Shown: positions 1 through 11,421 of the stretch, piece after piece
How the letters are laid out: every line of letters begins with the position of its first letter
Position numbering within the stretch: position 1 is the first letter of the stretch
From: Cytauxzoon felis
Taxonomy: Eukaryota > Apicomplexa > Aconoidasida > Piroplasmida > Theileriidae
Assembly: GCA_020283715.1 (NCBI GenBank)
Contig: JAIQCW010000007.1
Location: 58,559 to 122,558 of the forward strand
Direction of reading: 5' to 3'
DNA: 64,000 bases
Translations under genes and position numbers: made by a program
Notes under the pieces: generated by a model
What the model was told of the DNA's origin: nothing
Databases searched by the model: none
The model's input: only the letters and a program-made list of their open reading frames with translations

Positions 1-121
1 ATGAATTAAAATCTTTAAATTTCAATTTGATTATTTACACATTAACAACTCTCCTCCCCTTTGTATATATACAGATCTTACATCGAACAAAGGTCACTAT
101 AAAATTTAAATTTAAATATAT

Positions 122-2296
122 ATGGAACATAAAAAAATTACAGATTATGATTTATTAAAGAAACACTATACATTTTTAAATGATCAGGTTTATTAATCTT
201 GAAATGTTTTTATTGTCTATTACTTTATATAGGATGATGGTTCATGGGAATCTAACCTCGTATCTTCATACCATGAATCATTGTTCAAGGAATATGCAAT
301 TTGTGATTTATCGTCTTATAAAAGTGGCAATGTAAGATTTTCAGGACTTTTTTTTAATTTTTTAGATCGGTCTGAGGTGGAGAACAGCAGAAGAAGTAAT
401 TAGTGGGAAGTGCGAAAAAATATGCTCCAATGTTGCTTGTAATGAACACGTAGGGCTCAAAAGCTACGAACTTCTTTTTAATTACATTGAGAATAACCAG
501 AAAAAAGAGGTATGTTTAAGGACCTTTGACGTTCATGGACGTGACATACGTGAAATTGATGTTATTATCCGACTTTATCATTTTTGGATGGCTTCCTTGG
601 CTTTAATCACTGTAATGTACATCTGTAAATAACGGGAGGGGATCAATTTGAGTAACATGGAAGGATTTAAGAAATAGAAGGGAAACAGAAGATGGTAGGG
701 AAAAAAACGTGGTTTCCACCAGATACTACTAATCAATATGCCGGGAAAATTGTTGGTAATAGGGACGGTCGTAAGTGGATGGGTAGAATTTCCATGTTTA
801 TTGCTGGTTTTATAATGCTTACTCCACATAGAATTGCTATGACTTGTGCTCCTCATATTCTTAAACGTTATCATCTGCCACCAGATGTCGTTGGACTGTT
901 TATATATAAGATCCATGCTCCTATGGAGTTGAGTGGATTAGTCGGTCAGTTGGTCACAAATATTATAGCCTGGACAGTTAGAGCATCATCGGCTCCAAGG
1001 TGGATTTTCAGAAGCTTCTCTATTGTATCTGCCTGGTCAATGTTTTTAAGTGGAATTCTATCATTCATTTTGTTATATTCCGGTGATGATTATGGACATT
1101 TTAATTATTTTTTCTGGAGTATCATTCTATTGACGCTTACAAATGGTCTGTATTGTTCCTCCACTTTCAAATTAGAAGGTTTCATTGCATCAATGTACGG
1201 TGCTGGTATACCATCATCCGGATTCTTTACGTTTTTCCTTCATAAATTTTGTAAATTGAAATCCAAGAGAGATGGTTGGACTGATTTTGACCGCAGTATT
1301 TTATTAATACAATATTGGGTCACTGTAATTACATTAGGGCTAACCACTATATGGTGGACCATCGATATTGGATTTGATATATATGATACGCAAACAATCG
1401 AAGGAGATGCCAATACTAGTGGTACCGATGCCTATACTAAGGCTATCGATTTTGGTAGAACACAAAATGATCGTAGAAAGGAAGATGGGAACAAAGGCAT
1501 TGGCAAACTGTTTATACGCAAAACTGAACCTCTAAATAAAAAAAATCCTACTGCTCCCCTTAAAGATACTGGGCATGCCGCTGATTGGTCTCCTATATTC
1601 ATGTTAGCTACATCACTCGGTTCTGTATACTTTTTCTATCCTTCGATCAGTCCGTATCAACTGGTAGATGAGGTTATTGGAAAGAAAATTGATTTATGGG
1701 TTCAATTTACAGCGGCTATCCCGAATTTCGGCGTCGCTATATTGGATATTATTGATGAAACAGCCGGTAAGGAATGTGGACCAAGTGGCAAACACTGGTT
1801 TAGAGATGATAATGGTAATAGTGGTCATAAACGTTATGATTTATGGCATCTCTCCTGGTTGGCGATTATACCATACCTATTGTGCATTTTTATCTTCATA
1901 TCGTTGATGCATTTTCCCGATGGTTGTATTTCAAAAATCATCAATGGCAATCCTATAGTTATTGGGCTCATTGGTAATACCTTCAATTTCTTCCAGGAAT
2001 GCTTGGAATCAATAGGATTCGCAGGGGCCGGTGGCCAGGGTACCCGAGAACCCAATTCAGCTTGGAATGAACCCACTGGTAGTTCTGGTACTCTTAAAAA
2101 TGATTTCAATGACGACATAGCCGCATTTAACGTCTTATTCACGTATATTTTTATGGTCATATCCATGTTTTTTTGGCATCGTGTTTATAAAAATTTCATT
2201 CACCCATCTATTCTATAGACATTGGTCAAGGTTTGTGTATGTGCGGAATGTTCGGTAAAATTAAAAGAGGGTATAAAAAGGAAGAAGATTACATGA
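122..2296 (+). CDS. FRA10AC1 homologue (folate-sensitive fragile site protein family), four exons
   Basis: Exons 122-187, 233-331, 366-509 and 2219-2296 join in frame to about 128 residues. The product contains the family core: LFKEYAICDLS, then LRWRTAEEVISGKC, then GLKSYELLFNYIE, then LVKVCVCAECSVKL, which follows human FRA10AC1 closely, including paired cysteines that probably bind zinc. In other eukaryotes the family is nuclear and associated with spliceosomes (family knowledge). Two upstream introns are 45 and 34 bases, but the last intron (510-2218) is 1.7 kb and holds a complete membrane-protein gene on the same strand. Without that intron the conserved C-terminal cysteine segment would be lost. 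That segment was recognised only after the nested gene, so the join is well supported. The protein lacks the long low-complexity tail of animal homologues. Confidence 0.85.
626..642 (+). promoter_or_regulatory. Shared upstream motif of the two nested membrane-protein genes
   Basis: TAAATAACGGGAGGGGA occurs here, about 50 bases before the ATG of copy 1, and again at 24656-24672, about 40 bases before the ATG of copy 2. The surrounding upstream bases differ more. It may be a promoter or a remnant of the duplicated unit's left end. Confidence 0.4.
692..2218 (+). CDS. Multi-pass membrane protein, Tpr/mtm-like or ENT-like (copy 1), nested in FRA10AC1 intron
   Basis: A single 508-residue open frame with many hydrophobic segments (roughly nine to eleven). 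It is clearly paralogous to the gene at 24714-26036: shared blocks include [38 protein letters not shown](I/V)[13 protein letters not shown] and SPIFMLA(T/I)SLG. Piroplasms have expanded families of multi-membrane proteins (Tpr, mtm), and this is the most likely class. The NG...S.F.LEG...YGAG.P spacing also recalls equilibrative nucleoside transporters, so a transporter role is possible but unproven. The gene has no intron, lies wholly inside the last FRA10AC1 intron, and its TAG stop (2216-2218) ends on the splice acceptor AG. A GGGAGGGG-containing motif about 60 bases upstream of the ATG is shared with copy 2. Confidence 0.7.
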   Translation: MVGKKTWFPPDTTNQYAGKIVGNRDGRKWMGRISMFIAGFIMLTPHRIAMTCAPHILKRYHLPPDVVGLFIYKIHAPMELSGLVGQLVTNIIAWTVRASSAPRWIFRSFSIVSAWSMFLSGILSFILLYSGDDYGHFNYFFWSIILLTLTNGLYCSSTFKLEGFIASMYGAGIPSSGFFTFFLHKFCKLKSKRDGWTDFDRSILLIQYWVTVITLGLTTIWWTIDIGFDIYDTQTIEGDANTSGTDAYTKAIDFGRTQNDRRKEDGNKGIGKLFIRKTEPLNKKNPTAPLKDTGHAADWSPIFMLATSLGSVYFFYPSISPYQLVDEVIGKKIDLWVQFTAAIPNFGVAILDIIDETAGKECGPSGKHWFRDDNGNSGHKRYDLWHLSWLAIIPYLLCIFIFISLMHFPDGCISKIINGNPIVIGLIGNTFNFFQECLESIGFAGAGGQGTREPNSAWNEPTGSSGTLKNDFNDDIAAFNVLFTYIFMVISMFFWHRVYKNFIHPSIL

Positions 2297-2343
2297 ATTA
2301 AATTGAAATCTTGATTATAATCCTTGAATTAACCTAAATAAAG

Positions 2344-3340
2344 ATGTCAGACTTTAATGATTCGAGTACTTTATTCATAAATTGTATCAAACAACGCGTT
2401 TGTCTATGCTTGTCCCATCCTTTTAAATCCTCAGTTTAAATCGTATGACGATGAATTACTTTCAATTCAAGAGAAATTGATTAATGAATTGGATTATAAT
2501 CCCGAGATTTTTTCAACAGATTTACAATTGATTAAGATGAAGGATGATTTATCTATGTTGTTGAAGTCCTTTAATGTTAGTTTAGTGTTCACTTATCTCG
2601 TGATACTATAGACCCTTTATGTATATAAGAGGGAGTTTATAATAGTTTTACAATCGCAATTGAATTTGATGTCAATTTTAACTGACTTGGAGGTTTGATG
2701 AATAAATTTTTCGCTCTTGTATTTTTTTAATGTATAGAAGAGCTTAGAATGTACAACAGTTGTTGATAATAGGCATAGATTATTGGCTGATCATATATTA
2801 TCTCTATGGAATGATACAAGTTGTTTAGAATCTAACGTGACTACAACTATTGGATCTATTAGTACATCACCAAAGAGTTTAGAATCTGATGAGATTACAT
2901 TTATACCTGTATGAGGTTTTATTATAAAATTATGAATTTTCGATAGATTACCGAGGGTCAATTTGATACCGTTCCAACATTGGTCAGGAGAAGAGTTAAA
3001 TTAGAGCAGTTGAATGAATTTTATAAATTCTTATTCACTGATGCGTTGAAGAACAACATGTATTACTGATTACAATCCATTTCATTTCAACAACTTTTAG
3101 ATGTCTACCGATTAGGTTGAGAGATATATCAAAATCCGGTATAAAAGTCTTTGGTCAAACTGGTAAGTAACTGAGTATAGTCTAAAATATAAATTACAAA
3201 GGATCTGCCAAGGTTTACACGTTAAGATATCTAAAGGTCATTGATTTTATACCAAAGTATGTAAACATTTACATATTTAATCATTCAATAGGGAAGGTAT
3301 CGTACAATTACTAGATGATCGATTTAAAAGAAAGAAATGA
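2344..3340 (+). CDS. SKA1-like kinetochore protein (tentative), seven exons
   Basis: Seven exons separated by short GT-AG introns (about 35-50 bases) join from ATG 2344 to TGA 3338-3340, giving roughly 220 residues. The N-terminal half is helical, with coiled-coil character. The C-terminal half contains GQFDTVPTLVRRRVKLEQLN, then NNICLPIRLRDISKSGIKVF, then a segment ending IVQLLDDRFKRKK. The pattern F..(I/V)P....R.....QLN matches the start of the microtubule-binding winged-helix domain of SKA1, a subunit of the outer-kinetochore Ska complex that couples chromosomes to microtubules. Apicomplexan Ska proteins are known to be divergent. The basic tail fits a microtubule-binding surface. The gene structure is clear; the family name is an inference from a short motif. 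Confidence 0.45.
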
Positions 3341-3409
3341 AATCCAAACAAAAAAATTTTGCCACAATTATATGAATTTACCCTCATCGGAATAGGAGTT
3401 ATATTACAA

Positions 3410-3905
3410 ATGTCGTGTCCTCCACGATGTTACATCCACCTCTCCTTGTTTTGCAGACAGCTCTTCCACTTGAGGTCTTTCCACTCGCCGTGGTGGCCTC
3501 TTCTATTTATTTCCCCCTTCGCTTCCCTGAGATCAGCTACGGGTCCACATGAGGTTATAATCTAATCTCGCCGAGATAAGAATAAAGTGACGGAATTCAC
3601 ACAAGTGAGGATATCTCAATGAATATAAATTGGAATGAAGTGAGGATGATAAAATTAAATACAATCATCAAATTCCTCTTCAATGAAGTATTGACATCAG
3701 TTATACATCCAATAGTCATTACACAATCTTCATGAGATTCCCCAGAAATTCTGGATTTCCTTCAAATTTTGGAGGTTAAAATGAAGTTGGTGGAAGACAG
3801 TGATTGGGCCTCAAGTGGAATACCCGCAGCTGATCTCAGGGAAGCGAAGGGGGAGGTAAATAGAAGAGGCTCCACGCCTAGTGGAAAAGCTGTCTGTAAG
3901 ACAAC
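3410..3905 (+). repeat. Palindromic mosaic element R1 with the ~250-base ORF module (intergenic)
   Basis: Fills most of the gap between the SKA1-like gene and the CCp gene (3341-4107). In order it shows a TTGCAGACAGCTCTT arm, a CCACTTGAGGT terminal motif, a CCCTTCGCTTCCCTGAGATC block, the long module (about 3550-3815), then the reverse-complement GATCTCAGGGAAGCG and TAGAAGAGGCTCCACGCC blocks. No gene is visible in the rest of the gap. Confidence 0.85.
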
Positions 3906-4107
3906 ATACTGACTATACAAATTCCAGTGGAATCTATCTTTAAGACAGGGAAAGGTTGTATTATATGATATAAAGATCTGTAATATGTAATTGGTGTGTT
4001 TTGATAGTGGTAATATTTATTGGTCATCTGATCATAGTCCCCCCTGATGATGTTGTGAAAATCTCCACTATGTTTGAATATAAAATAAAAATGTACAGTA
4101 AAAACAA

Positions 4108-7100
4108 ATGATTAATTTATTATTATTTATATTTGTGTTAAATGTTAATTATTCTAGTACTCGTCGTGCCAATGAGTTTTACACATTTAAAGACGCCAAG
4201 GCGACATCGGTATATATAGCTATAAATAATGATTTGGAGAAGAATGGTCCAAAAAGAGCTATCCAAATTGGTCCTTCATTTTGGTGTAGTACGGGAAATC
4301 ATGCGGATACGGATTTCGGTATGTTTTGATGTTACACATTTACACATCAATTACCAATAGTATCATGGACTGGTGAATTGTATGATTTAGCAAAAGTATC
4401 GCAAGTTGAGATCTATTGGGAGTATGCTCCAAAGGTATTTACACATTTGATGTAAATGGATGAATTATTAATATTCAGGAAGTTGAGATTTCAACATCAT
4501 TAACTGGTGATGACTTCAATATTGTTATGCCCTTCAAGGAGACATTTGAGAATAAGCGTATGTTGAAAAGATTGATTGTCATCTATTTTTTAGCATCTTA
4601 TAAGGAGGTATTCAAGTTGGATATACCTGAAGAGGCAAAATTTATACGTTTGACAATGCGTGGATCCATCAATACATATTTCGGTATTAGACAAGTCCAT
4701 ATTGTTGGTAGTGGATCACCTTTATTTATGATCAAGTCTGGTATATCATCTGATGTTGGAGAAATGTGTCTACAATTAGAGGAAGGGCAATTTGATGATA
4801 AGGCTCGAGTTATACTCGATCAATGTACACATGCAATAGCAGCTTCTGATGGTAGAGTGAGTTGAATAATAATAAATGATTCATCCTAATTTAGGAATTA
4901 TGGAGACAAGACTCGAGAGGTCGTATAATAAGTGCGATTTCATATCCACCAAAGTGTTTAACATCTATTGATCCATCGAAATGTTAGTTGATACCATCAA
5001 ATTCAATAAAATTTTCTTCCTTTAGATGGTGGTGTTATAGTGGATGATTGTAATGATGACTCAAATGCTTGGGATTTTATGGGTAATGCTCAATTAAAGA
5101 CGTTGAATGAATTATGTTTGACACAAAAGGATGATTATAGCAACAAGGCTGGAATGGGTAATTTAATTCGTCTGTTAAAAGTTGATGCTAAATCTAATGG
5201 AAATAGTACAAAACATGAAGAACAATACGCAATTGATGGAGATTTAAAGACATATTGGGCATCACTCATTTACCCAGATTCCAGTAGCCATAACTCAACA
5301 TTTACCCTAAATTTCGGTATGTAAAGAAATCAATACCACTTCTAATACACTGTATTCCACTAACCGTTCCACTCGAGGTCCAGTATTATTCTCCATCTCC
5401 ACCCGATGTCGTCCTGCCGTCAGCTATTCTAATTACCTCCCCCTCCGCTTCCCTGAGATCAGCTACGGGTTCCACTCGAGGTCCAGTATTATTCTCCATC
5501 TCCACCCGATGTCGTCCTGCCGTCAGCTCTTCTAATTATCTCCCCCTCCGCTTCCCTGAGATCAGCTACAGGTTTTCCACTTGAGGTCCTATCCACCTCT
5601 GTTCCACCTGATCTCCGTCCTTGTCTTCCACTCGCCGTGGTGGCTTCTTTATTTACTTCCCCTTTCAGCTCCCGTGGATCGCTTCCAGGTTCCACTTGAG
5701 GTCCCCACTTGAGGTCCAGTACTAACTCTACTTACATCACTACCCTCTACACTGCCACGATCTCCGGGAGTGGCTTTACTCTTTAGAGATAGGTAATTAG
5801 GAGAGCTGACGGCAGGAGAAAGCGAGGCGATTGTAACCTCGGGTGGAGACCTGACTCTATGACTAAAAGAGAATATAATTTCTCATGTAATACTTTTCAC
5901 TATACAACTTATTTATTTCTTATCCTATGAATATTCTTTAGGTAAATTGGTTCATGCATCTCGTGTTAGGATAGATTGGGAGTATCAGCCATTTAGTTAT
6001 ATAATAGAGTATAGTAATGATGGTATTATATTTAATGATTTGGTAAAAAATTTATCTAATTCTGCGAGTATGACTATAGATTCATTTAATGGTATGGATT
6101 TTAAATATATGCGTATAACGATGTTGAAGCCTCATTATTTACATGGTAAAGTGAATAATGGTTTTGTTTATGGTATAAGAGACATAGAGGTATTATCTAG
6201 TAATATGCAGACTATTATAGGTGATTGTAGATCTGCTGCTAATAGTGATGATTCTCGTGATAAATATTTTATATCTTATGTGAGTTCATTTGAGCCTAGA
6301 TTATCTAATCGTATAAAATCGATGGAATATGATTTACATGGTATAATAGAGGATATATTTGATGAGATGGATAATTTAAAAGAATCATTAGATGATGCAG
6401 ATATATGTATGAATGAAAAAAATGAATATGATAATAAAATAAATGAAATAAAATTAAAAGAGTATGATATAAATAAAAGATTACAAAATATAAATTGTGA
6501 ATTAGATAATGATATAGATGATAAGAATAATATTGGTGATATAATAAATAATCCAGCAGAAGATTGTTATATTATAAAATTAAAAAATAAAAATATAACA
6601 TCAGGTTTTTATTGGATACAACCAAAATGTTCAAAATATCCATTACGTGTATATTGTGATATGAATACAAATACATCAATATATATATGGAATGATAATA
6701 TAAATATGATACCATCAATAACATTAACATTAAATAATATAAATACACCAAAATTAATACGTTATCAATGTTCTACATTTGGTTTAGAACCATTAATAAT
6801 AAAATCTAAATATCAAATAGATGAATTAAAAATAGCATTAAAATTAATGGGTTTATTAGATTATAAAAAAAAATTTTTTTATACCATTAGGTTATAAATT
6901 TAATAATATATATAAAGATTTAATGAATAATTTTGAATTTATATTAAATAATAATGAATCTAATATAAATGATAATTGTATTGGTTTATCATTATTAAAT
7001 AATAATATAGAATATTTTAATTTAAATAATGTTAATCTTGGTGCTATTTTATGTTCTACTAATGAAAATAATAATATTAATATACCTATTGAATTAGATT

Positions 7101-10100
7101 GTAATGATATATTAGGTAAAAAAAATTTAATTGGTAATTTAAATACTAATATTATTGTATCTTGTAATAATGATTGTAGTAATATTAATTTACCAATCTA
7201 TGGTATTAATAATTTATATAGTGATTTTAGCCCTATATGTAAAGCAGCTATACATTCTGGTATTATAAATACTAAAGGTATATTCTCTATATCTATCGAA
7301 AGTGGACAATCATATTATGATGGTAATCTATCCAATGGTATACAAAGCTATTCATATAATAAATCATGGAATGGACTTAAAGATATAATCAATAATAATA
7401 ATAATAATAATAATAATATACCAGAACATAATGGACCAAACTCAAAATTCAGCTTCAGAATCAATAATATCGATAAAAAATGCCCCATTGTAGAAACACT
7501 AGGATCATTCCTACAAATACATGAAAATGATGCAAGACATAATGAAGATAGATCTACACCTGAGGTCCAATCCAACTCCGTTCCACTCGCCGTGGAGGCT
7601 TCACCACCTGAGGTTACAGCCACTGTTCCACTCGCCGTGGAGCCCTCTTCCAATTACCTATCTCTAAAGAGTAAAGCCACTTCCGGAGATCGTGGCAGTG
7701 TAGAGGGTAGTGATGGAAGTAGAGTTAGTACTGGACCTCAAGTGGAGACCTCAAGTGGAAAACCCGAGAGCGATCCACGGGAGCTTGAGGGGGAAATAAA
7801 TAGAAGAGCCACCACGGCAGTGGGAAGAGAAGGTGGGGATATAGTTAAGGATGTAGCCTATAGCGGAGTACCCGAAGCTGATCTCAGGGAAGCGGAGGGG
7901 GAAGTAAATGAGAGAGCCACCACGGCGAGTGGAAAGACCTCGAATGGAATGGCTAGTGGCAACCACAGGACGACATCGGATGTATTGGGTATGAATATAT
8001 TGGAGTTGGATCCATTATTGAGTGTTGAATCTGCGAAGATAATGGTTATGATGGATGCATTATATGGTATAGATTCTAAGACGATAACTAATGCGATAGA
8101 GAATATATCATTATTAGTATATAAGACAAAGAAGTATTTAAAGCCATTAGAATCGATTAGTAATCATCAAAGTACATTAGTAACATCATTGTAAGTGTAA
8201 ATATGATAATATATAATTAATATTATATAGATTTGATAAAATAACAACATTAACTAATCGTATAAATATATTAAAAGATTTTATGTATAATAAAAAAAAT
8301 TTATATAAACAATTATTAATAGATGAAGAAGATCATTCATTTAATATATCTGGTGATTTAATTATTGATTATACTAAAGATTCATTTAAAAATACATTTA
8401 AAATATATGATACTAATATAATTAATAATGGACCTAGTAATTGGGGTTATACTGATGTACCATTTGAAGGACATTATAATTTTATTGTACAATCTAGTAA
8501 TATTAATAGTAATATTATAGCTGAAGGTACTTATGCATTTATTAAACATTATAGATATTATGATTTTCAATTAAATGTACAATTATTATCCAAATTCCAA
8601 GGCTCAATCGGTATCGCATTTAGAGTTTATGATCAATTCAATTATTATCTATTCATTATGAATTATCATGAATCTAATAAACAACTCATCAAAGTACAAA
8701 ATGGTAATGCTACAATATTAGCCACCAATCCTGATGAAGGTTTCATACCCATGAAATGGAATGATATCACCATCATTACACAATATACATCCATCATCAT
8801 CAACTGTAATGGAAAAGATATACTCAAGTATGTTTATACGAAGATAAATGATGTTATATCCAACTCTCCATTCCACCTGAGGTTACATCCACCTCTCCTT
8901 GTCTTGCAGACAGCTCTTCCATTTACTTCCCCTTCCAGCTCCCGTAGATCGCTTCCAGGTTCCACCTGAGGTTACATCCGTCTTTCGTCGTCTTGCAGAC
9001 AGCCTTCTCCATTTACTCCCCCCTCCGCTTCCCTGAGATCAGCTACGGGTTCCACCTGAGGTTATAAACATAATCTCGGCGAGATAAGACTAAAGTGACT
9101 AAATTCACTTAATTCAGGATAACTCAATGAATATAAATTGAAATGAAGTGAGGATGATAAAATTAAATACAATCATCAAATTCCTTTTCAATAAAGTATT
9201 GACATCTGAAATACATTTAATATTCATTGAGTAATCTCCATGAGTTTCCCCAGAAATTCAGATTTTCCTTCAAATTTTCGAGGTAAAATGAAATTAGTGG
9301 AAGACAGTGATTGGACCTCAAGTGGATTACCCGAAAACGATCTCTGGGAGTTTGAGGGGGAAGTAAATAGAAGAGGCACCACGCCTAGTGGAAAGACCTC
9401 AAGTGGAGAGCTGACGGCAGGACCACCTCAGGTCTAACTGCGTCTAGAAAAGAGTTGCTAGTAGACTTCAGATGTATTTGTATATATTAATATAATATAT
9501 TTAGGGTATTGGATTCATCATTTTTACATGGTGGTATTGGATTATATTCACGTGGTATAAATGGTACATTTTATTATGATAATTTAAAGGTGGTTGGTAA
9601 TCCTTGTAAATGTATAGAATCTCCTAATCGTATTAAGCATTTGAAGGAGATGAATTGTTGTATATTTAAAGAGACATTTACTGGTAATTTTAATGATGTA
9701 TATGATATTATATCTCTTAAATATTCAAATACTACATGGAAATTTAAGGTAATTTATTATAAAAAATTTTTTTTATTATAATTAATAACTATAGGAAATG
9801 TATAATGGTAAACGTATGTCTATACATCAACAGAATTCTACAAATGATTCAATGGGTATAGGTTCAATGATTATATTAAAAAATGATTATTATTGTATGT
9901 TAATTTATATTATTACATCAATAATATTTTCTAAAATAGGTCATATTGGTTATATTAGATTTAGATTTTTACCTCAATGTAATTCATGTATAATTGGTGC
10001 TGTATTATATTATTTAAATGAAAAGGATATGTATCTTGTAGAATTAAGTAATAAAGAATTATTAATTAGGAAAATTAATGGTAATGAATCGATAATATTA

Positions 10101-11417
10101 AATAAAATCTCTGCAACATTTTTAATTTCTAAATGGAATATAATGGAAATTGAAATGTATAATAATGAAATTATTATTAAAGTTGTTAATAATGAATCTA
10201 TATTAACTGAATGGTTATCTACATCAGATTATAAAATTTCTATTAATATTAATATTAATAATAATAATGGACCATTTAAATTTGGTTTGAAATCTAGTAA
10301 TTGTAAATCATGTTATTTTGATCATTTTGAAGCTACACCCAATAAAAATAATATACATATACCATTAAATCTTATACAAGAATATACTACTAGTAATGTA
10401 TGGAAATCATGTATTATTAATATACATTTATTATCAAGATTACAATCATGTAAAGAAATGTATCATAATTTATATGATATCAATACATGTAGTATCAATT
10501 ATTGTGAACCTTGCTGTCTACATCATACAAAATTACTTACCAAATATGAATATCAAGAATGCCTACAACAATGCAATAAAAATAATACACTCGTACATGA
10601 ATATAATACCAAATTCAATACTCTCATCAATAATTGCACCAAATTACAAGGAGATGCATTCAATCATTGCAATAATGTATGTTTATAAATATATCTTAGA
10701 ACACTAATCTACCATCACTCGAGGTCTTTCCACCTGAGGTTACATTCCTGCCGTCAGCTCTTCTATTTACTTCCCCTTCCAGCTTCCGTAGATCGCTTCC
10801 AGGTTCCACTTGAGGTTAATTACTAATCTCATCTAGATAAGGATAAAGCGACGGAATTCATGTTTGTTAAGATATCTCAATGAATACAAATTGGAATGAA
10901 TTGAGGATGATTAAACTCAATACAATCATCAAATTCCTTTTCAATGAAGTATTGAGATGTAAATTACATCCATTATTCATTGAGATATCTTCATGAGTTT
11001 CCCCAGAAATTCAGGATTTCCTTCAATTCCAGTTGTAAAATGAAGTTAGTGGAAGACAGTGATTGGACCTCAGGTGGAGACCTCAAGTGGAATACCCGAA
11101 AACGATCTCTGGGAGTTTGAGGGGGAGATAAATGGAAAAGCTCTCTGCAAGAGAAGGAGTGTTGGATTGGACCTCAGGTGGAAAACCCGTAGCTGATCTC
11201 AGGGAAGCGAAGGGGGAGGTAAATAGAGAAGCTGACGGCAGGACGACCTCAGGTGTATTGGTCCTCAGTTGAATGAATATCATTGATATATATATAGGAG
11301 AGGGAATGTTTGAGGGATTCGTGTAGGTTATGTTGTAATACGGGTCATGACAATATATTATTGGACAATCGATTGAGTCGTATGGAGATTGCATATTGTG
11401 AGAATAAATGTGGATAG
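4108..11417 (+). CDS. CCp1/CCp2-like secreted LCCL-domain adhesion protein
   Basis: Multi-exon gene starting with a signal peptide (MINLLLFIFVLNVNYSS). Domain order: discoidin-like (WCSTGNHADTDF to LTMRGSINTYFGIR), ricin-B-like (CTHAIAASDGR-ELWRQDSRGR), a second discoidin (YAIDGDLKTYW to YMRITMLKP), a coiled coil, a fibrinogen/NEC-like start (TSGFYWIQPKC, YPLRVYCDMN), an LCCL domain (CKAAIHSGIINTKGIFSISI), two LamG/concanavalin-like domains (NGKDILKVLDSSFLHGGIGL is built across an intron), and a Cys-rich tail ending at 11415-11417. This is the architecture of apicomplexan CCp1/CCp2, sexual-stage surface complexes in Plasmodium. A 40-base intron (6851-6890) explains an apparent frame change. 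Three introns (about 5319-5940, 8830-9504, 10677-11297) contain palindromic elements, and one element (7553-7975) is translated in frame after the LCCL domain. Confidence 0.8.
5345..5865 (+). repeat. Palindromic mosaic element R2 (CCp intron, tandem arms)
   Basis: The arm CCACTCGAGGTCCAGTATTATTCTCC...CTGCCGTCAGCT...CTTCCCTGAGATCAGCTACGGGTT occurs twice in tandem (about 5370-5475 and 5478-5575), then an alternative block with CGTGGATCGCTTCCAGG, then CCACGATCTCCGGGAGTGG, CTCTTTAGAG and the closing GAGCTGACGGCAGG arm. The tandem arm duplication is almost exact. Confidence 0.85.
7553..7975 (+). repeat. Palindromic mosaic element R3, translated in frame within CCp exon
   Basis: About 420 bases of element modules with no stop in the CCp frame. 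Encoded segments such as [45 protein letters not shown] and [20 protein letters not shown] recur in the other exonic copies. It sits between the LCCL domain and the LamG-like region. Confidence 0.85.
8868..9437 (+). repeat. Palindromic mosaic element R4 with ORF module (CCp intron)
   Basis: Lies inside the intron that splits the first LamG-like domain (donor about 8830, acceptor about 9504). Two arm copies (TTGCAGACAGC with alternative inner blocks) precede the ~250-base module (about 9066-9320), then TTACCCGAAAACGATCTCTGGGAGTTTGAGG and the closing CTGACGGCAGGAC. The module reading frame is broken early (AAT TGA). Confidence 0.85.
10712..11255 (+). repeat. Palindromic mosaic element R5 with ORF module (last CCp intron)
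   Basis: In intron 10677-11297. Contains the long module (about 10818-11065), the AAAC-GATCTCTGGGA-GTTT hairpin (11100-11118), the CTCTCTGCAAGAG hairpin, GATCTCAGGGAAGCG, and a final CTGACGGCAGGACGACCTCAGG end. Confidence 0.85.
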
Positions 11418-11421
11418 TATA

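Noticed and set aside
5345..5865. CRISPR-like or simple tandem repeat array
   Set aside because: Only one arm is duplicated, there are no regular spacers, and the same modules occur dispersed in both orientations in a eukaryotic gene context.
6851..6890. Frameshift at an A9T8 homopolymer in the CCp gene
   Set aside because: A 40-base GT-AG intron with correct phase (KLMG-YKFNN) explains the frame change without invoking an error.
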